Source: Haloarchaeobius sp. HME9146 (lineage in GTDB: Archaea > Halobacteriota > Halobacteria > Halobacteriales > Natrialbaceae). From it: 64,000 nt of DNA. Shown here in pieces: positions 7,045 to 18,849 of the stretch. The DNA is taken from NCBI RefSeq assembly GCF_025399835.1, contig NZ_JAODVR010000001.1, forward strand, positions 744,001-808,000. The letters are read 5' to 3'. Position 1 is the stretch's first letter; the number at the start of each line of letters is the position of its first letter. Under the pieces are notes generated by a model. That model was given only the letters and a program-made list of their open reading frames with translations, was not told the origin of the DNA and did not search any database. A program made the position numbers and the translations under genes.

Positions 7045-9825
7045 TCAGGCGCGGCGGTGACCGACCAGGACGGTTCCTGCAAGCGCGAGCAGTGCCAGTA
7101 GTGCACCGAACCCGGGCGAGCCATCGGTCGAAACTCCCGTTCCCGAGGTGCCGTTGCTCGCCACTGTGGTCTCCGTTTCTCCGGCAGTGGCCGTCGAGTC
7201 GGTCGGTTCGCCAGTGGTCGCTCCGGCTGTCTTCTCGTCGGGGCTTCCCTCCGTCCCTTCGTCGGCGCCTCCCTGCGCGGTGGTCGTCTGTTCCTGTTGC
7301 TCGGTGTCCGACTGGTCCGACCCGCTCTCGACGGTCAGGTCGACGGACGCGACCGCGGTGGTGTCGGCGCTCTCGAACGACAGGGTGTACGTTCCGGGCG
7401 GAACCCCGGCGGCGTCGGCGGTCACCGTGGTGTCGGTGCCATCGACCGCGATGCGGGCGTAGTCCGGGTCTGAGTCGTCGTCATCCGGCGAATCGACGGG
7501 TTCGCCAGCGCCGAGGATGGCGACGAGATCGGTCGGGGAGAGGGATGCCGACGTGACGTGGAGCGTGTAGCCGTCCCGGTTGCTCGACACGTCGAGCGTG
7601 GCCGTCGTGGTTCCGTCGTCGCCGACGTTCTCGACGGTGGTCTGGTCTGCGCTGGCGGCGAGTGCCTGCTCGGTGGCGGTGAACGTGACCGTGGTGTTCT
7701 GCTCGCTGACGAGCCGGTAGGCACCCGGGTCGAGGTCTACCGTCTCTACCGTGAGGGACCCGTCGTCACCGGTTGCGAGCTCGGCGACGAAGGGCCAGGT
7801 GTCGCCGTCCTGTTGCTGGAGTTCGACGGTCGCGTTGGCGTCGAAGGTGTCGGTCTCGAGGAGTTGCCCACGCCAGAGTCGGCCGGCGTCGGTCGTCGAC
7901 TGATTGTCCGTGTCCGCCTCGTCGTCGACGAGTTCGAACTGTCGCTCGACCCCGTCGTCATTCACGACGCGGAAGGTTCCGGGGGCGAGGCTGTCCGTCT
8001 CGACGAGGAGAGTGCCGGCGCTGTCGGCGGTGAGCTGGGCGACGAAGGCCCAGGCGTCGCCGTCCTGTTGCTGGAGTTCGACGGTCTCGTCTGCGTCGAA
8101 GGCGTCGGTTTCGAGGGTCTGACCGACCTCGTGGGGGCCGTCGGAGAGTGAGACGGTCTCGCCGGTCGAGCCGTCGTTCTGGTCCGAGCTACCATCGTCG
8201 CCGGTACTGCCGTCGTCTCCGGAGCCACCGTCGTCACCAGTGCTACCATCGTCGCCGGAGCTACCATCGTCTCCAGAGCCGCCGTCGTCTCCGGAGCCGT
8301 CGTCGCCCTCTCCGGCGAGGAGGTCGAACGTCAGTTCGGTGCCGCCGTCGGCCACGAGGCGGAAGGTGCCGGGTTCGAGGTCGACCGTCTCGACCGTGAG
8401 GGACCCGTCGTCGCCGACGGCGAGTTCGGCCACGAAGGGCCAGGTGTCGCCGTCCTGCTGCTGGAGTTCGACGGTGGTGTTGGCGGCGAAAGCGTCTGTC
8501 ACGAGCGTGTCGCCGACCTCGTGGGGGCCATCGGAGACGTTCGTCACGTTCCCATCGGTGACGGTAAGGTCGAGCGAGTCGGCCGCCGGCGTGTCCGCGC
8601 TGGTGACCGAGAGCGTGTAGTTCCCCGGGCTGACGCCGGTGAGGTTGGCCACGATGTCGGTATCCGTGCTCGCGTTCGCGATGGTGACGTAGTCGGGCTC
8701 GGTGTCCGCGTCGTCAGGGTCGTCTTCGAGGCTCCCGGCGGCGAGGACGGTCGCGAGGTCGGTGGGAGACAGGTTGTCGGCCGTGATGTGGAGGGCGAAG
8801 CCGGTCCGGTTGCTCGCGACGTGCAGCGTGGTCGTCGTCTCGGTTCCGTTCGTCTCGACGACAGTCTGCTCTGCCTGGACGTCCAGCGTCTGCTCGGTGA
8901 CGGTGAAGCCGACCTCGGTCCCGTTGCCGTCGACCAGCCGGTGCTCGCCGGTCGTGTGGCCGAGGGTGTCGATGGTCAGGTTCCCGGTGCCGTCGGCGGT
9001 GTCCTGGCCTTCGGTGACCCAGTCCGTGCCGTTCCATCGCTGGACGTCGACGGTCGTGTCGGCAGCGAAGGCGGTGGTCTCGAGGAACTGGCCGCGCCAG
9101 AGGCGGCCGGCGTCGACGGTGGTATTGTCGTCGCCGTCGTCTCCGCTGGAGTCGGTGACAGAGAGGTCGAGGCTGTCGGATTCGCCCGTATCTGCGACCA
9201 CGAACGAGAACGTGTAGGGACCGGTCGCGACGCCGCTGAAGTTCGCCGTGACCGTCGTCGATGTACTCGCATTCCGGAGCACGACGTAGTCGGGGTCGGT
9301 GTCGTCGTCCGTGGGGTCGTCTTCCAGTGTCCCGGCGTCGAGGACGCCCGCGAGCTCGGCCGGTGTCAGGTTGTCGGCCGTGACCTGCACGTCGTAGCCG
9401 ACACGGTTGCTATCGAGGGCCAGCCCAGCACTGGTGTTGTTTCCGCTGGTCTCGACGGTCGTCACGTTCGACCCGGTGGCGAACGCTTGTTGTGAGACGG
9501 CGAACTCGAGGACCGTCCCGTTCCCGTCGGTCAGGCGGTAGTCGTTGGTCTCGAGGTCGGCTGTCTGGATGGTCACGTGGCCGGTCTCGTTGGGTGGTGC
9601 CTCCGAGACGAACTGCCAGCCAGAACTACCCTTCCGCTCCAGTTCGACCGACGCGTTGGTGTCGAAGGCGTCGGTCTCGAGGACCTGGCCGGCCCAGTAG
9701 CGACCACCGTCCTCGATGGGCGGGCTGGTGGTCGCGGTGACGGCGGGGATGGCGGCGGTCGCGACGAGCGATACGGCAAGTACCAGTGCGAGTAGCTGAC
9801 TCGCGCGGAGAGGGCTCAGTGTCAT
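7045..9825 (-). CDS. large repetitive secreted surface protein with PGF-CTERM-type tail
   Basis: A 926-residue protein. It has an N-terminal signal peptide (hydrophobic LLALVLAVSLVATAAIPAV, cleavage near residue 30) and a C-terminal PGFGALLALLALAG hydrophobic segment ending in GHRRA, the tripartite signal for archaeosortase processing and lipid anchoring. Between them are three long copies of a two-part module. Part A begins with a GR.W.GQ.LET..F motif; part B carries LSPTDL..VL.AG...D and a DPDY motif. There are also two shorter part-A copies. An acidic linker of GDDGS/GDDGG units lies about residues 505-550, and the stretch before the tail is Thr/Ser/Gln rich. Many N-X-S/T sequons suggest N-glycosylation. 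It is probably a cell-surface or S-layer-associated protein; no catalytic motif is seen. Confidence 0.88.
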   Translation of the reverse strand: MTLSPLRASQLLALVLAVSLVATAAIPAVTATTSPPIEDGGRYWAGQVLETDAFDTNASVELERKGSSGWQFVSEAPPNETGHVTIQTADLETNDYRLTDGNGTVLEFAVSQQAFATGSNVTTVETSGNNTSAGLALDSNRVGYDVQVTADNLTPAELAGVLDAGTLEDDPTDDDTDPDYVVLRNASTSTTVTANFSGVATGPYTFSFVVADTGESDSLDLSVTDSSGDDGDDNTTVDAGRLWRGQFLETTAFAADTTVDVQRWNGTDWVTEGQDTADGTGNLTIDTLGHTTGEHRLVDGNGTEVGFTVTEQTLDVQAEQTVVETNGTETTTTLHVASNRTGFALHITADNLSPTDLATVLAAGSLEDDPDDADTEPDYVTIANASTDTDIVANLTGVSPGNYTLSVTSADTPAADSLDLTVTDGNVTNVSDGPHEVGDTLVTDAFAANTTVELQQQDGDTWPFVAELAVGDDGSLTVETVDLEPGTFRLVADGGTELTFDLLAGEGDDGSGDDGGSGDDGSSGDDGSTGDDGGSGDDGSTGDDGSSDQNDGSTGETVSLSDGPHEVGQTLETDAFDADETVELQQQDGDAWAFVAQLTADSAGTLLVETDSLAPGTFRVVNDDGVERQFELVDDEADTDNQSTTDAGRLWRGQLLETDTFDANATVELQQQDGDTWPFVAELATGDDGSLTVETVDLDPGAYRLVSEQNTTVTFTATEQALAASADQTTVENVGDDGTTTATLDVSSNRDGYTLHVTSASLSPTDLVAILGAGEPVDSPDDDDSDPDYARIAVDGTDTTVTADAAGVPPGTYTLSFESADTTAVASVDLTVESGSDQSDTEQQEQTTTAQGGADEGTEGSPDEKTAGATTGEPTDSTATAGETETTVASNGTSGTGVSTDGSPGFGALLALLALAGTVLVGHRRA

Positions 9826-10008
9826 CGTCGGGGACGTCCCACCGCTGGGCAGCCAGACCGTGACAGCCAGCGAGCAGGGCGCATTCTCGAAAAATTTTCA
9901 CCCAACATATTTGTAACTTGTTGTGTCTCTCTGCTGGGATTCGGTCGGTCTTCCTTGGGGACGAGCGAGAGAACGAATGCTCGGAATGCTGGCGCTCTAC
10001 GTGGCCGT

Positions 10009-11064
10009 CTACAGGTCCGCCCCGACCGCGGCCTCGACGGAGTCGAACCCGTCGCGTTCGAGCAGGTCGAGCAGACCGCGGTTGATGTCGCGCGCGAGGG
10101 AGGGACCCTCGTACACGAGGCCGGTGTAGAGCTGGACGAGCGAGGCCCCGGCGCGAATCTTGTCGTAGGCACCCTGGGCGTCCGAGACGCCACCGACGCC
10201 GACGACCGGGACGTCGACGCGCTCGGCGACGAAGCGGATCATCTCGGTGGCGCGGTCCTCGATGGGCGCACCCGAGAGCCCGCCGGTCTGGGCTGCATTG
10301 GGACTCCGAAGCGAATCCGGGCGTTCCGTGGTCGTGTTGGTCGCGACGACACCGTCGAGGTCGAGGTCGGTCACGATGTCGAGGGCGTCCTCGATGGCCG
10401 GCTCGGGGAGGTCGGGTGAGAGCTTGACGAGCAGGGGGGAGGCACCCGCGTCCTTGACTGCACCGAGGATAGCCTCCATCTCGTCGCGGTTCTGCAGGTC
10501 GCGCATCCCTTCCGAGTTCGGGCAGGAGACGTTGACGACGAAGAAGTCACCGCCCTCGGCGACCTGTTCGTAGGTGTAGCGGTAGTCTTCGGGGGCCTCC
10601 TCGGCCGGCGTAGATTCGGAGAGGGCGATGTTGACGCCCACGGGGATGTCCGGGCGGTTCAGCTCTCGGAGGCGGCGGCCGACGCGGTCGGCACCCTGGT
10701 TGTTCAGCCCCATACGGTTGACGATGGCGCGGTCCTCGCGCAGCCGGAACATGCGTGGGCGCGGGTTGCCCGGCTGTGCTTCGGCGGTAACGCCACCCAC
10801 CTCGATGTGGCCGAATCCGAGCGCGGCGACCGCCCGCGGGACCTCGGCGTTCTTGTCGAAGCCCGCGGCGACGCCGACCGGGGTGGGGAACGTCTGGTCG
10901 AACACGTCGACGTGGAGCCGGTCGTCGTCGATTCGATATCGGCTCGCGAGTGCTGTCTCTACTGGTGTGTCCTGTACCGCCGACAACAGTCCGTGGACCG
11001 TGTTGTGCGCTGTCTCTGCGGGCAGCGCGAAGAACAACGGCCTGGCGACGTCGTAGAGAGTCAT
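10009..11064 (-). CDS. pyrD: dihydroorotate dehydrogenase, class 2 type
   Basis: A 351-residue FMN enzyme that oxidises dihydroorotate to orotate in pyrimidine synthesis; class 2 enzymes are membrane-associated and use quinone. The N-terminal helical extension (LYDVARPLFFALPAETAH) is typical of class 2. FMN and substrate motifs are VGVAAGFDKNAEV, VNRMGLNNQGAD, VVATNTT and GVGGVSDAQGAYDKIRAGAS, then LYTGLVYEGP. The catalytic loop reads NVSCPNSEGMRDLQ. The position of the class 2 catalytic serine is taken here by cysteine, which is the base used by class 1 enzymes. Overall length and the N-terminus still support class 2. Confidence 0.95.
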   Translation of the reverse strand: MTLYDVARPLFFALPAETAHNTVHGLLSAVQDTPVETALASRYRIDDDRLHVDVFDQTFPTPVGVAAGFDKNAEVPRAVAALGFGHIEVGGVTAEAQPGNPRPRMFRLREDRAIVNRMGLNNQGADRVGRRLRELNRPDIPVGVNIALSESTPAEEAPEDYRYTYEQVAEGGDFFVVNVSCPNSEGMRDLQNRDEMEAILGAVKDAGASPLLVKLSPDLPEPAIEDALDIVTDLDLDGVVATNTTTERPDSLRSPNAAQTGGLSGAPIEDRATEMIRFVAERVDVPVVGVGGVSDAQGAYDKIRAGASLVQLYTGLVYEGPSLARDINRGLLDLLERDGFDSVEAAVGADL

Positions 11065-11130
11065 CTACGCATCAGGGGGATACCGACCCGTAAAAGCGTC
11101 CCGAAGCCCCGGCGACCGATGGTACGTTGC

Positions 11131-11328
11131 TTAGAACTCGTGTTCGACCTCGTCCTTGTCTGCTTTCTGGATGATAATCTTGTCCTCTCGCACGCGTACG
11201 AAGACCTCGTCTCCGATCTCCATGCCGGCGACCGCCAGCTCGTCTTCGTGGAGGTTGATGTGCACGTTGTGGTATTCCCCGTTCTCGTCTTTGGCACCAC
11301 TCGGGCTCAACTTCTTTTTCCGTACCAT
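11131..11328 (-). CDS. AbrB/SpoVT-like small DNA-binding protein
   Basis: A 65-residue protein beginning MVRKKKLSPSGAKDENGEY and holding a beta-rich core (LAVAGMEIGDEVFVRVREDKI) that fits the swapped-hairpin AbrB/MazE fold. Such proteins are common as free-standing transcription factors in haloarchaea. The gene is divergent from the MC1 gene with about 240 bases between start codons. A TATA-like CTTATGTATG (minus strand) lies about 35 bases upstream of its ATG. The target is unknown. Confidence 0.8.
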   Translation of the reverse strand: MVRKKKLSPSGAKDENGEYHNVHINLHEDELAVAGMEIGDEVFVRVREDKIIIQKADKDEVEHEF

Positions 11329-11572
11329 CGCGGTAGTCTATCTCGTGTGTTCGCCACAGGACATACATAAGTGTTTTCTACGGCTGAACACACGGCGACA
11401 CGTCACGCGCACAGAACATTCCACGGGTGGAATCCGGCCCAAAACCGGGAATCAGGAGACGGGACCGACCCTGGTTTTGGGGCCCGTATATAAACACATC
11501 GTCGCCGTCACCCGTTTTCGGGGGATATCTTTATGACGGGTCGTGTGTTGCCTTGACATGGAGGGAAAAATC

Positions 11573-11878
11573 ATGGTACGTGAAGATGGTAAGCGAAACT
11601 TCGCGCTGCGTGAACAGAACGGCGAAACAAGTGTCTTCTCGGGTAACACCCCACGACAGGCAGCGCTGAAGGCTGCGCGGCGACTCGAACCGGCACCGAG
11701 TGAGGGCGATGCTGACCGCATCGAGCTCCGACTCCGCGAGAAAGGCACCGACAAGGTACACATCTACGAGGGATGGGCCTGGCGCGAGACCGCGCCGGAC
11801 GACAAACCGGACTGGATGCCGAGCGAGATCACCGAGGCGAACGTCTCCAAGAAGGGTATCGAACACCTCGAAGAGTGA
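11573..11878 (+). CDS. chromosomal protein MC1 (non-histone)
   Basis: About 101 residues of the MC1 family, the monomeric DNA-bending chromatin proteins of methanosarcinas and haloarchaea. Conserved family stretches are RNFALREQNGETSVFSG, TPRQAALKAARRLEP, RLREKGTDKVHIYEGW and DDKPDWMPSEI. I start at ATG 11573 because GGAGG sits 8 bases before it. An in-frame ATG at 11558 would add five residues. Two TATA-like boxes precede it: TATATAAA at 11487 and TTTATG near 11530. It sits directly upstream of the rRNA operon and points the same way. Confidence 0.93.
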   Translation: MVREDGKRNFALREQNGETSVFSGNTPRQAALKAARRLEPAPSEGDADRIELRLREKGTDKVHIYEGWAWRETAPDDKPDWMPSEITEANVSKKGIEHLEE

Positions 11879-12127
11879 CGTCGGGTGCTCGAGCGCGACT
11901 CGCGCGAGTACACGCGAATCAACAACCGTTTTTAGGAGGACACCGCACTCAGTCGTACGCGGTTCACACCCGACCAGACCTGACGCGACCAGCGAGGGAT
12001 GACCGGTCGGCCTCCACCCGCGTCACATCGTTCTGACCACCGACCTCGGAGCGGCTGCACTGTCGTGACTGTAGTTGCCCCTGTGTGACCGCTGTCTCAC
12101 GTCAACAGGTTCTCACACCGCGCGCAG

Positions 12128-12144
12128 TTCGACGAGGTTAAATG
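12128..12144 (+). promoter_or_regulatory. rRNA promoter box 1
   Basis: TTCGACGAGGTTAAATG resembles the two boxes downstream at 12291 and 12424. The common pattern is TTCGAnG, three or four bases, then an A/T core, as in known haloarchaeal rRNA promoters. It lies about 520 bases upstream of the 16S start. This is inferred from sequence only. Confidence 0.6.
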
Positions 12145-12290
12145 TCTCACCCTACTCTCTCAGAATGTGAACGACGTGGCGCTCAGCGCCACTCCCTCCG
12201 GCCGTGACCCGGCACGGAGGCAGGCACGTTTCCAGCGCGGTCGGCATCGACACGCTGGTCCCGTCGAGGAACCCTCGATGTCGGACTCGA

Positions 12291-12307
12291 TTCGATGCCC
12301 TTATACG
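12291..12307 (+). promoter_or_regulatory. rRNA promoter box 2
   Basis: TTCGATGCCCTTATACG shares the TTCGAnG element and an A/T core with boxes 1 and 3. It lies about 360 bases upstream of the 16S start. Confidence 0.65.
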
Positions 12308-12423
12308 TACGAGCACGCTGGGATGAGAACGCAGACAGCACACACGCGATTCGGGACGCGTTGAACTCGTGTCCCAATCTCGGGCCATGTCCGCCGAGGT
12401 CGTCTCGGTGGACGCACGCGAAC

Positions 12424-12440
12424 TTCGATGGGTTTAATAC
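12424..12440 (+). promoter_or_regulatory. rRNA promoter box 3 (closest to 16S)
   Basis: TTCGATGGGTTTAATAC is the box closest to the haloarchaeal rRNA promoter consensus in the region. It lies about 225 bases before the 16S start and upstream of the left processing arm, so transcripts from it would contain the full pre-16S stem. Confidence 0.7.
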
Positions 12441-12520
12441 CTGTCTCGAAGTACGTTCAGGTCCGAAAGGAAATGAGGATTCCACCCCTGCGGTCCGCCG
12501 TATACGATGGAATCTGATGT

Positions 12521-12578
12521 TAGCCTTGGTAGTTCGGTGACGCCTGATCGGCCACGCCGGTCGGTTCACCGAACATGG
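12521..12578 (+). other. left arm of the pre-16S processing stem
   Basis: AGCCTTGGTAGTTC (ending 12535) is the exact reverse complement of 14202-14215. CGGTTC-ACC-GAACATGG (12562-12578) pairs with CCATGTTC-GAC-GAACCG (14160-14176), leaving a 3x3 unpaired site. This encloses the 16S gene in the long stem cut by the splicing endonuclease in archaea. The 3x3 site is where a bulge-helix-bulge cleavage motif is expected, although my pairing gives a symmetric loop. Confidence 0.75.
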
Positions 12579-12649
12579 ACCACGCAATGCAATGGATACA
12601 CCATTCACATGGTGTACCCGCCAAGCCCCCCGAGCATCAGCTCGGGAGC

Positions 12650-14121
<1,472 letters not shown>

Positions 14122-14159
14122 ACAGACCGGGACCGGGCAGTACGCCCGGCCCACCTTAT

Positions 14160-14215
14160 CCATGTTCGACGAACCGCCGTCGTGCCCGTTCAGGCACCTT
14201 TGAACTACCAAGGCT
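14160..14215 (+). other. right arm of the pre-16S processing stem
   Basis: CCATGTTCGACGAACCG (14160-14176) and GAACTACCAAGGCT (14202-14215) are complementary to the arm upstream of 16S at 12521-12578. The arm lies between 16S and tRNA-Ala, so cleavage here frees pre-16S from the rest of the transcript. Confidence 0.75.
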
Positions 14216-14240
14216 GATATTGTACCCCCGATTTGGGGGT

Positions 14241-14312
14241 GGGCCCATAGCTCAGTGGTAGAGTGCCTCCTTTGCAAGGAGGATGCCCTGGGTTCGAATC
14301 CCAGTGGGTCCA
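14241..14312 (+). tRNA. tRNA-Ala(UGC) in the 16S-23S spacer
   Basis: A cloverleaf with a 7-bp acceptor (GGGCCCA with TGGGTCC) and discriminator A. It includes the G3-U70 pair that marks alanine tRNAs. The anticodon arm CCTCC-TTTGCAA-GGAGG gives anticodon TGC, and the T loop is GGTTCGAATCC. CCA is not encoded. A tRNA-Ala in this spacer is usual for Euryarchaeota. Confidence 0.98.
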
Positions 14313-14462
14313 TCTCATCGAAACCGGTTCGAATCGTTCCCCTTAAGTGTGGGACGACGGAACCGTGTTTCGAAGACAGAACCGATGCACCATCCCGTGC
14401 AAGCGAGGGTGGGAAGGGTCGAACGTGCGCCAAGAAGACTACTTGGCTGCGTAATGAAACCG

Positions 14463-14480
14463 TGTGTAAACGCAATCCAG
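14463..14480 (+). other. left arm of the pre-23S processing stem
   Basis: TGTGTAAACGCAATCCAG is the exact reverse complement of 17489-17506, beyond the 23S 3' end, giving an 18-bp stem that encloses the 23S gene. A second short pairing (TGGACC here with GGTCCA downstream) continues inward after an unpaired section, where the endonuclease site is expected. Confidence 0.8.
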
Positions 14481-14527
14481 ACGTCCACTGGACCTTTCAC
14501 CAGGTAACAGTGAACGTCCCACTCAGC

Positions 14528-17441
<2,914 letters not shown>

Positions 17442-17488
17442 ACCGCATACTGGGATCTTCACCACATGGTGGAAGGTCCAGGCGTTAA

Positions 17489-17506
17489 CTGGATTGCGTT
17501 TACACA
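17489..17506 (+). other. right arm of the pre-23S processing stem
   Basis: CTGGATTGCGTTTACACA pairs perfectly with 14463-14480 upstream of 23S. It lies between 23S and 5S. Confidence 0.8.
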
Positions 17507-17565
17507 CTGGTTTCAATGACCACCGATATTGGATCGTTGTCGCGGTTCGATTCCGCGGATCGGCG

Positions 17566-17687
17566 TTAAGGCGGCCAGAGCGGTGAGGTTACACCCGTAC
17601 CCATCCCGAACACGGAAGTTAAGCTCACCTGCGTTTGGGCGAGTACTGGAGTGCGCGAGCCTCTGGGAAAATTCATTCGCCGCCTCC
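17566..17687 (+). rRNA. 5S ribosomal RNA
   Basis: Begins TTAAGGCGGCCAGAGCGG, contains CCCGTACCCATCCCGAACAC and GAGTACTGGAGTGCGCGAGC, and ends CGCCGCCTCC complementary to its start. The length of about 122 nt is normal for a haloarchaeal 5S. It follows 23S after about 125 bases and is followed by a strong hairpin. Confidence 0.97.
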
Positions 17688-17699
17688 ATTCATACTACA

Positions 17700-17727
17700 A
17701 GCCACACACCCGTCGGGGTGTGTGGCT
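17700..17727 (+). terminator. hairpin after the 5S gene
   Basis: AGCCACACACCC, a GTCG loop, then GGGTGTGTGGCT form a perfect 12-bp stem followed by TTCTTC. It lies 12 bases after the 5S end and before tRNA-Cys. It may end transcription of the rRNA operon, or it may be a processing hairpin if tRNA-Cys is co-transcribed. Confidence 0.6.
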
Positions 17728-17848
17728 TTCTTCATTTATAGCCGGGGAGTACCGACAGCGGTCGGCGCTCTCCGGGTGCGTTCGGACACCCAGTGGCAAC
17801 ACCGTATCGCTACGTTTAAACGCCAGAAAGCAGTACTATCTGTTGCGT

Positions 17849-17924
17849 GCCAAGGTGGCAGAGTCCGGCCGAACGCAGCGGCCTGCAGAGCCGCCCATCG
17901 CCGGTTCAAATCCGGCCCTTGGCT
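17849..17924 (+). tRNA. tRNA-Cys(GCA)
   Basis: Acceptor GCCAAGG pairs with CCTTGGC, and the discriminator is T, the known identity base for cysteine tRNAs. The anticodon arm GCGGC-CTGCAGA-GCCGC gives GCA, and the T loop is CGGTTCAAATCCG. It lies downstream of 5S, its usual place in haloarchaeal rRNA operons. Its 3' end is duplicated at 24100-24121, marking it as the target of the integrated element. Confidence 0.97.
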
Positions 17925-17925
17925 T
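17904..17925 (+). repeat. attL: tRNA-Cys 3' end
   Basis: GTTCA-AAT-CCGGCCCTTGGCTT, the T-loop to 3' end of tRNA-Cys, recurs at 24100-24121 as GTTCA-GGG-CCGGCCCTTGGCTT (19 of 22 identical, last 14 exact). The full tRNA remains on this side, as expected when an element integrates into a tRNA 3' half. Confidence 0.85.
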
Positions 17926-17992
17926 GATACCTCCTTTATACAGTTAGTTCAAAGCCATACCTCGACAACCCTCGCCGGTGTGGATCACCGCG

Positions 17993-18635
17993 TCATTTCC
18001 ACCACGGATCCCTGTATCTGATTATTGCCACATCTTCGACGTGCATGACTCCACGGATGAAATCAAAGGTCTTCGCAACCCCGCCGAATATGTTGCCATT
18101 CTCCCGGTAATTCGTGGGGAGGATGAGACACCCAATCTCAATTCTATGCCTTTTTACGGTACGCCTGAGCTCTATTGATGAATTTCAAGAGGTCGTCACT
18201 TACGCGCTTGCGCTCGCTTTTCTCTATCTCGATAGCAATGCGGTTCTCAGCGTGATAGAGGTCAACGCTGTGGTCGAAGTTCTTGTCTTTCCAAATCTCA
18301 GTTGCCGAGTATCGTCCGGATTCGGGTGCTTGTTCGTACTCATACTCCGGAAGCGAATTAGCAATCTCGTTGTCGAAGGCTTGCAGTTCATGACGACTCT
18401 CGATTTCGACGAAAGCGGTATCTCGGATCCCAAGATACCTTCCCACGAACGTATAGCCAGGCGACTTGGTGAGGCTGGCCTTGATACCGAACGGTTCATC
18501 GACGTTCACGACGGCGAGAAGAAAATCTCGGACCACGCGAAGTTCGGTCCAGAGCGCGTCAAAGTGTTGAGGCGGTTGCCACGCTGCCGGCAGTGCTCAA
18601 CCGAGGTAATCACCGGTTGCCGGGTAAGACCTCAT
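17993..18635 (-). pseudogene. broken restriction-endonuclease gene, BamHI/BglII-like
   Basis: From ATG 18635 the frame reads MRSYPATGDYLG and meets a TGA (18597-18599). It then continues with ALPAAWQPPQHFDALWTELR and a long coding-like stretch to about 18150. A run of five A (minus strand, 18151-18155) then shifts the frame. After the shift it reads RHRIEIGCLILPTNYREN and ends near 17993 with IIRYRDPWWK. The whole is about 214 codons, the normal size of small type II enzymes. The core VDLYHAENRIAIEIEKS fits the D...ExE active site seen in BamHI/BglII-type nucleases. A shorter product from GTG 18536 to 18144 (130 residues) could still be made but would lack the C-terminus. Confidence 0.7.
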
Positions 18636-18811
18636 CTTCGTGGGGAGCGGCAAGGTCTAGCTCAACGTCCTGATAGGTTTAACGCTGCCAGCGTGAGTGG
18701 GCACAGCTGTTTGTTGTCGTCTGGTTCGATGTGTGGCTACAAGATAACCCCGCATCCACAATGGTGGGAACGTTATAAACGAATCGAACGAATTAGTTCA
18801 ATTAGTCTGAT

Positions 18812-18822
18812 ACTTTTTAAGC
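18812..18822 (+). promoter_or_regulatory. TATA-like box of the nuclease gene
   Basis: ACTTTTTAAGC lies about 30 bases before ATG 18850. With the usual archaeal TATA-to-start distance of about 26 bases, transcription would begin at or just before the start codon and give a leaderless mRNA. Short AATTAG repeats lie just upstream. Confidence 0.5.
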
Positions 18823-18849
18823 GGGCACAGGCGGTACGTCCAGCTACCA

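Larger units (their letters stand above)
11879..12649 (+). other. rRNA operon promoter and leader region, no protein gene seen
   Basis: These 771 bases between the MC1 stop and the 16S start hold no supportable protein gene. They contain at least three promoter-like boxes sharing TTCGAnG followed by a TTAA/TATA core (listed separately). After these comes the left arm of the 16S processing stem. Multiple tandem promoters before the 16S gene are the known haloarchaeal arrangement. Confidence 0.8.

Noticed and set aside
17978-18178. 66-residue plus-strand frame inside the island
   Set aside because: It lies opposite the C-terminal part of the broken nuclease gene, whose frame gives a better protein.
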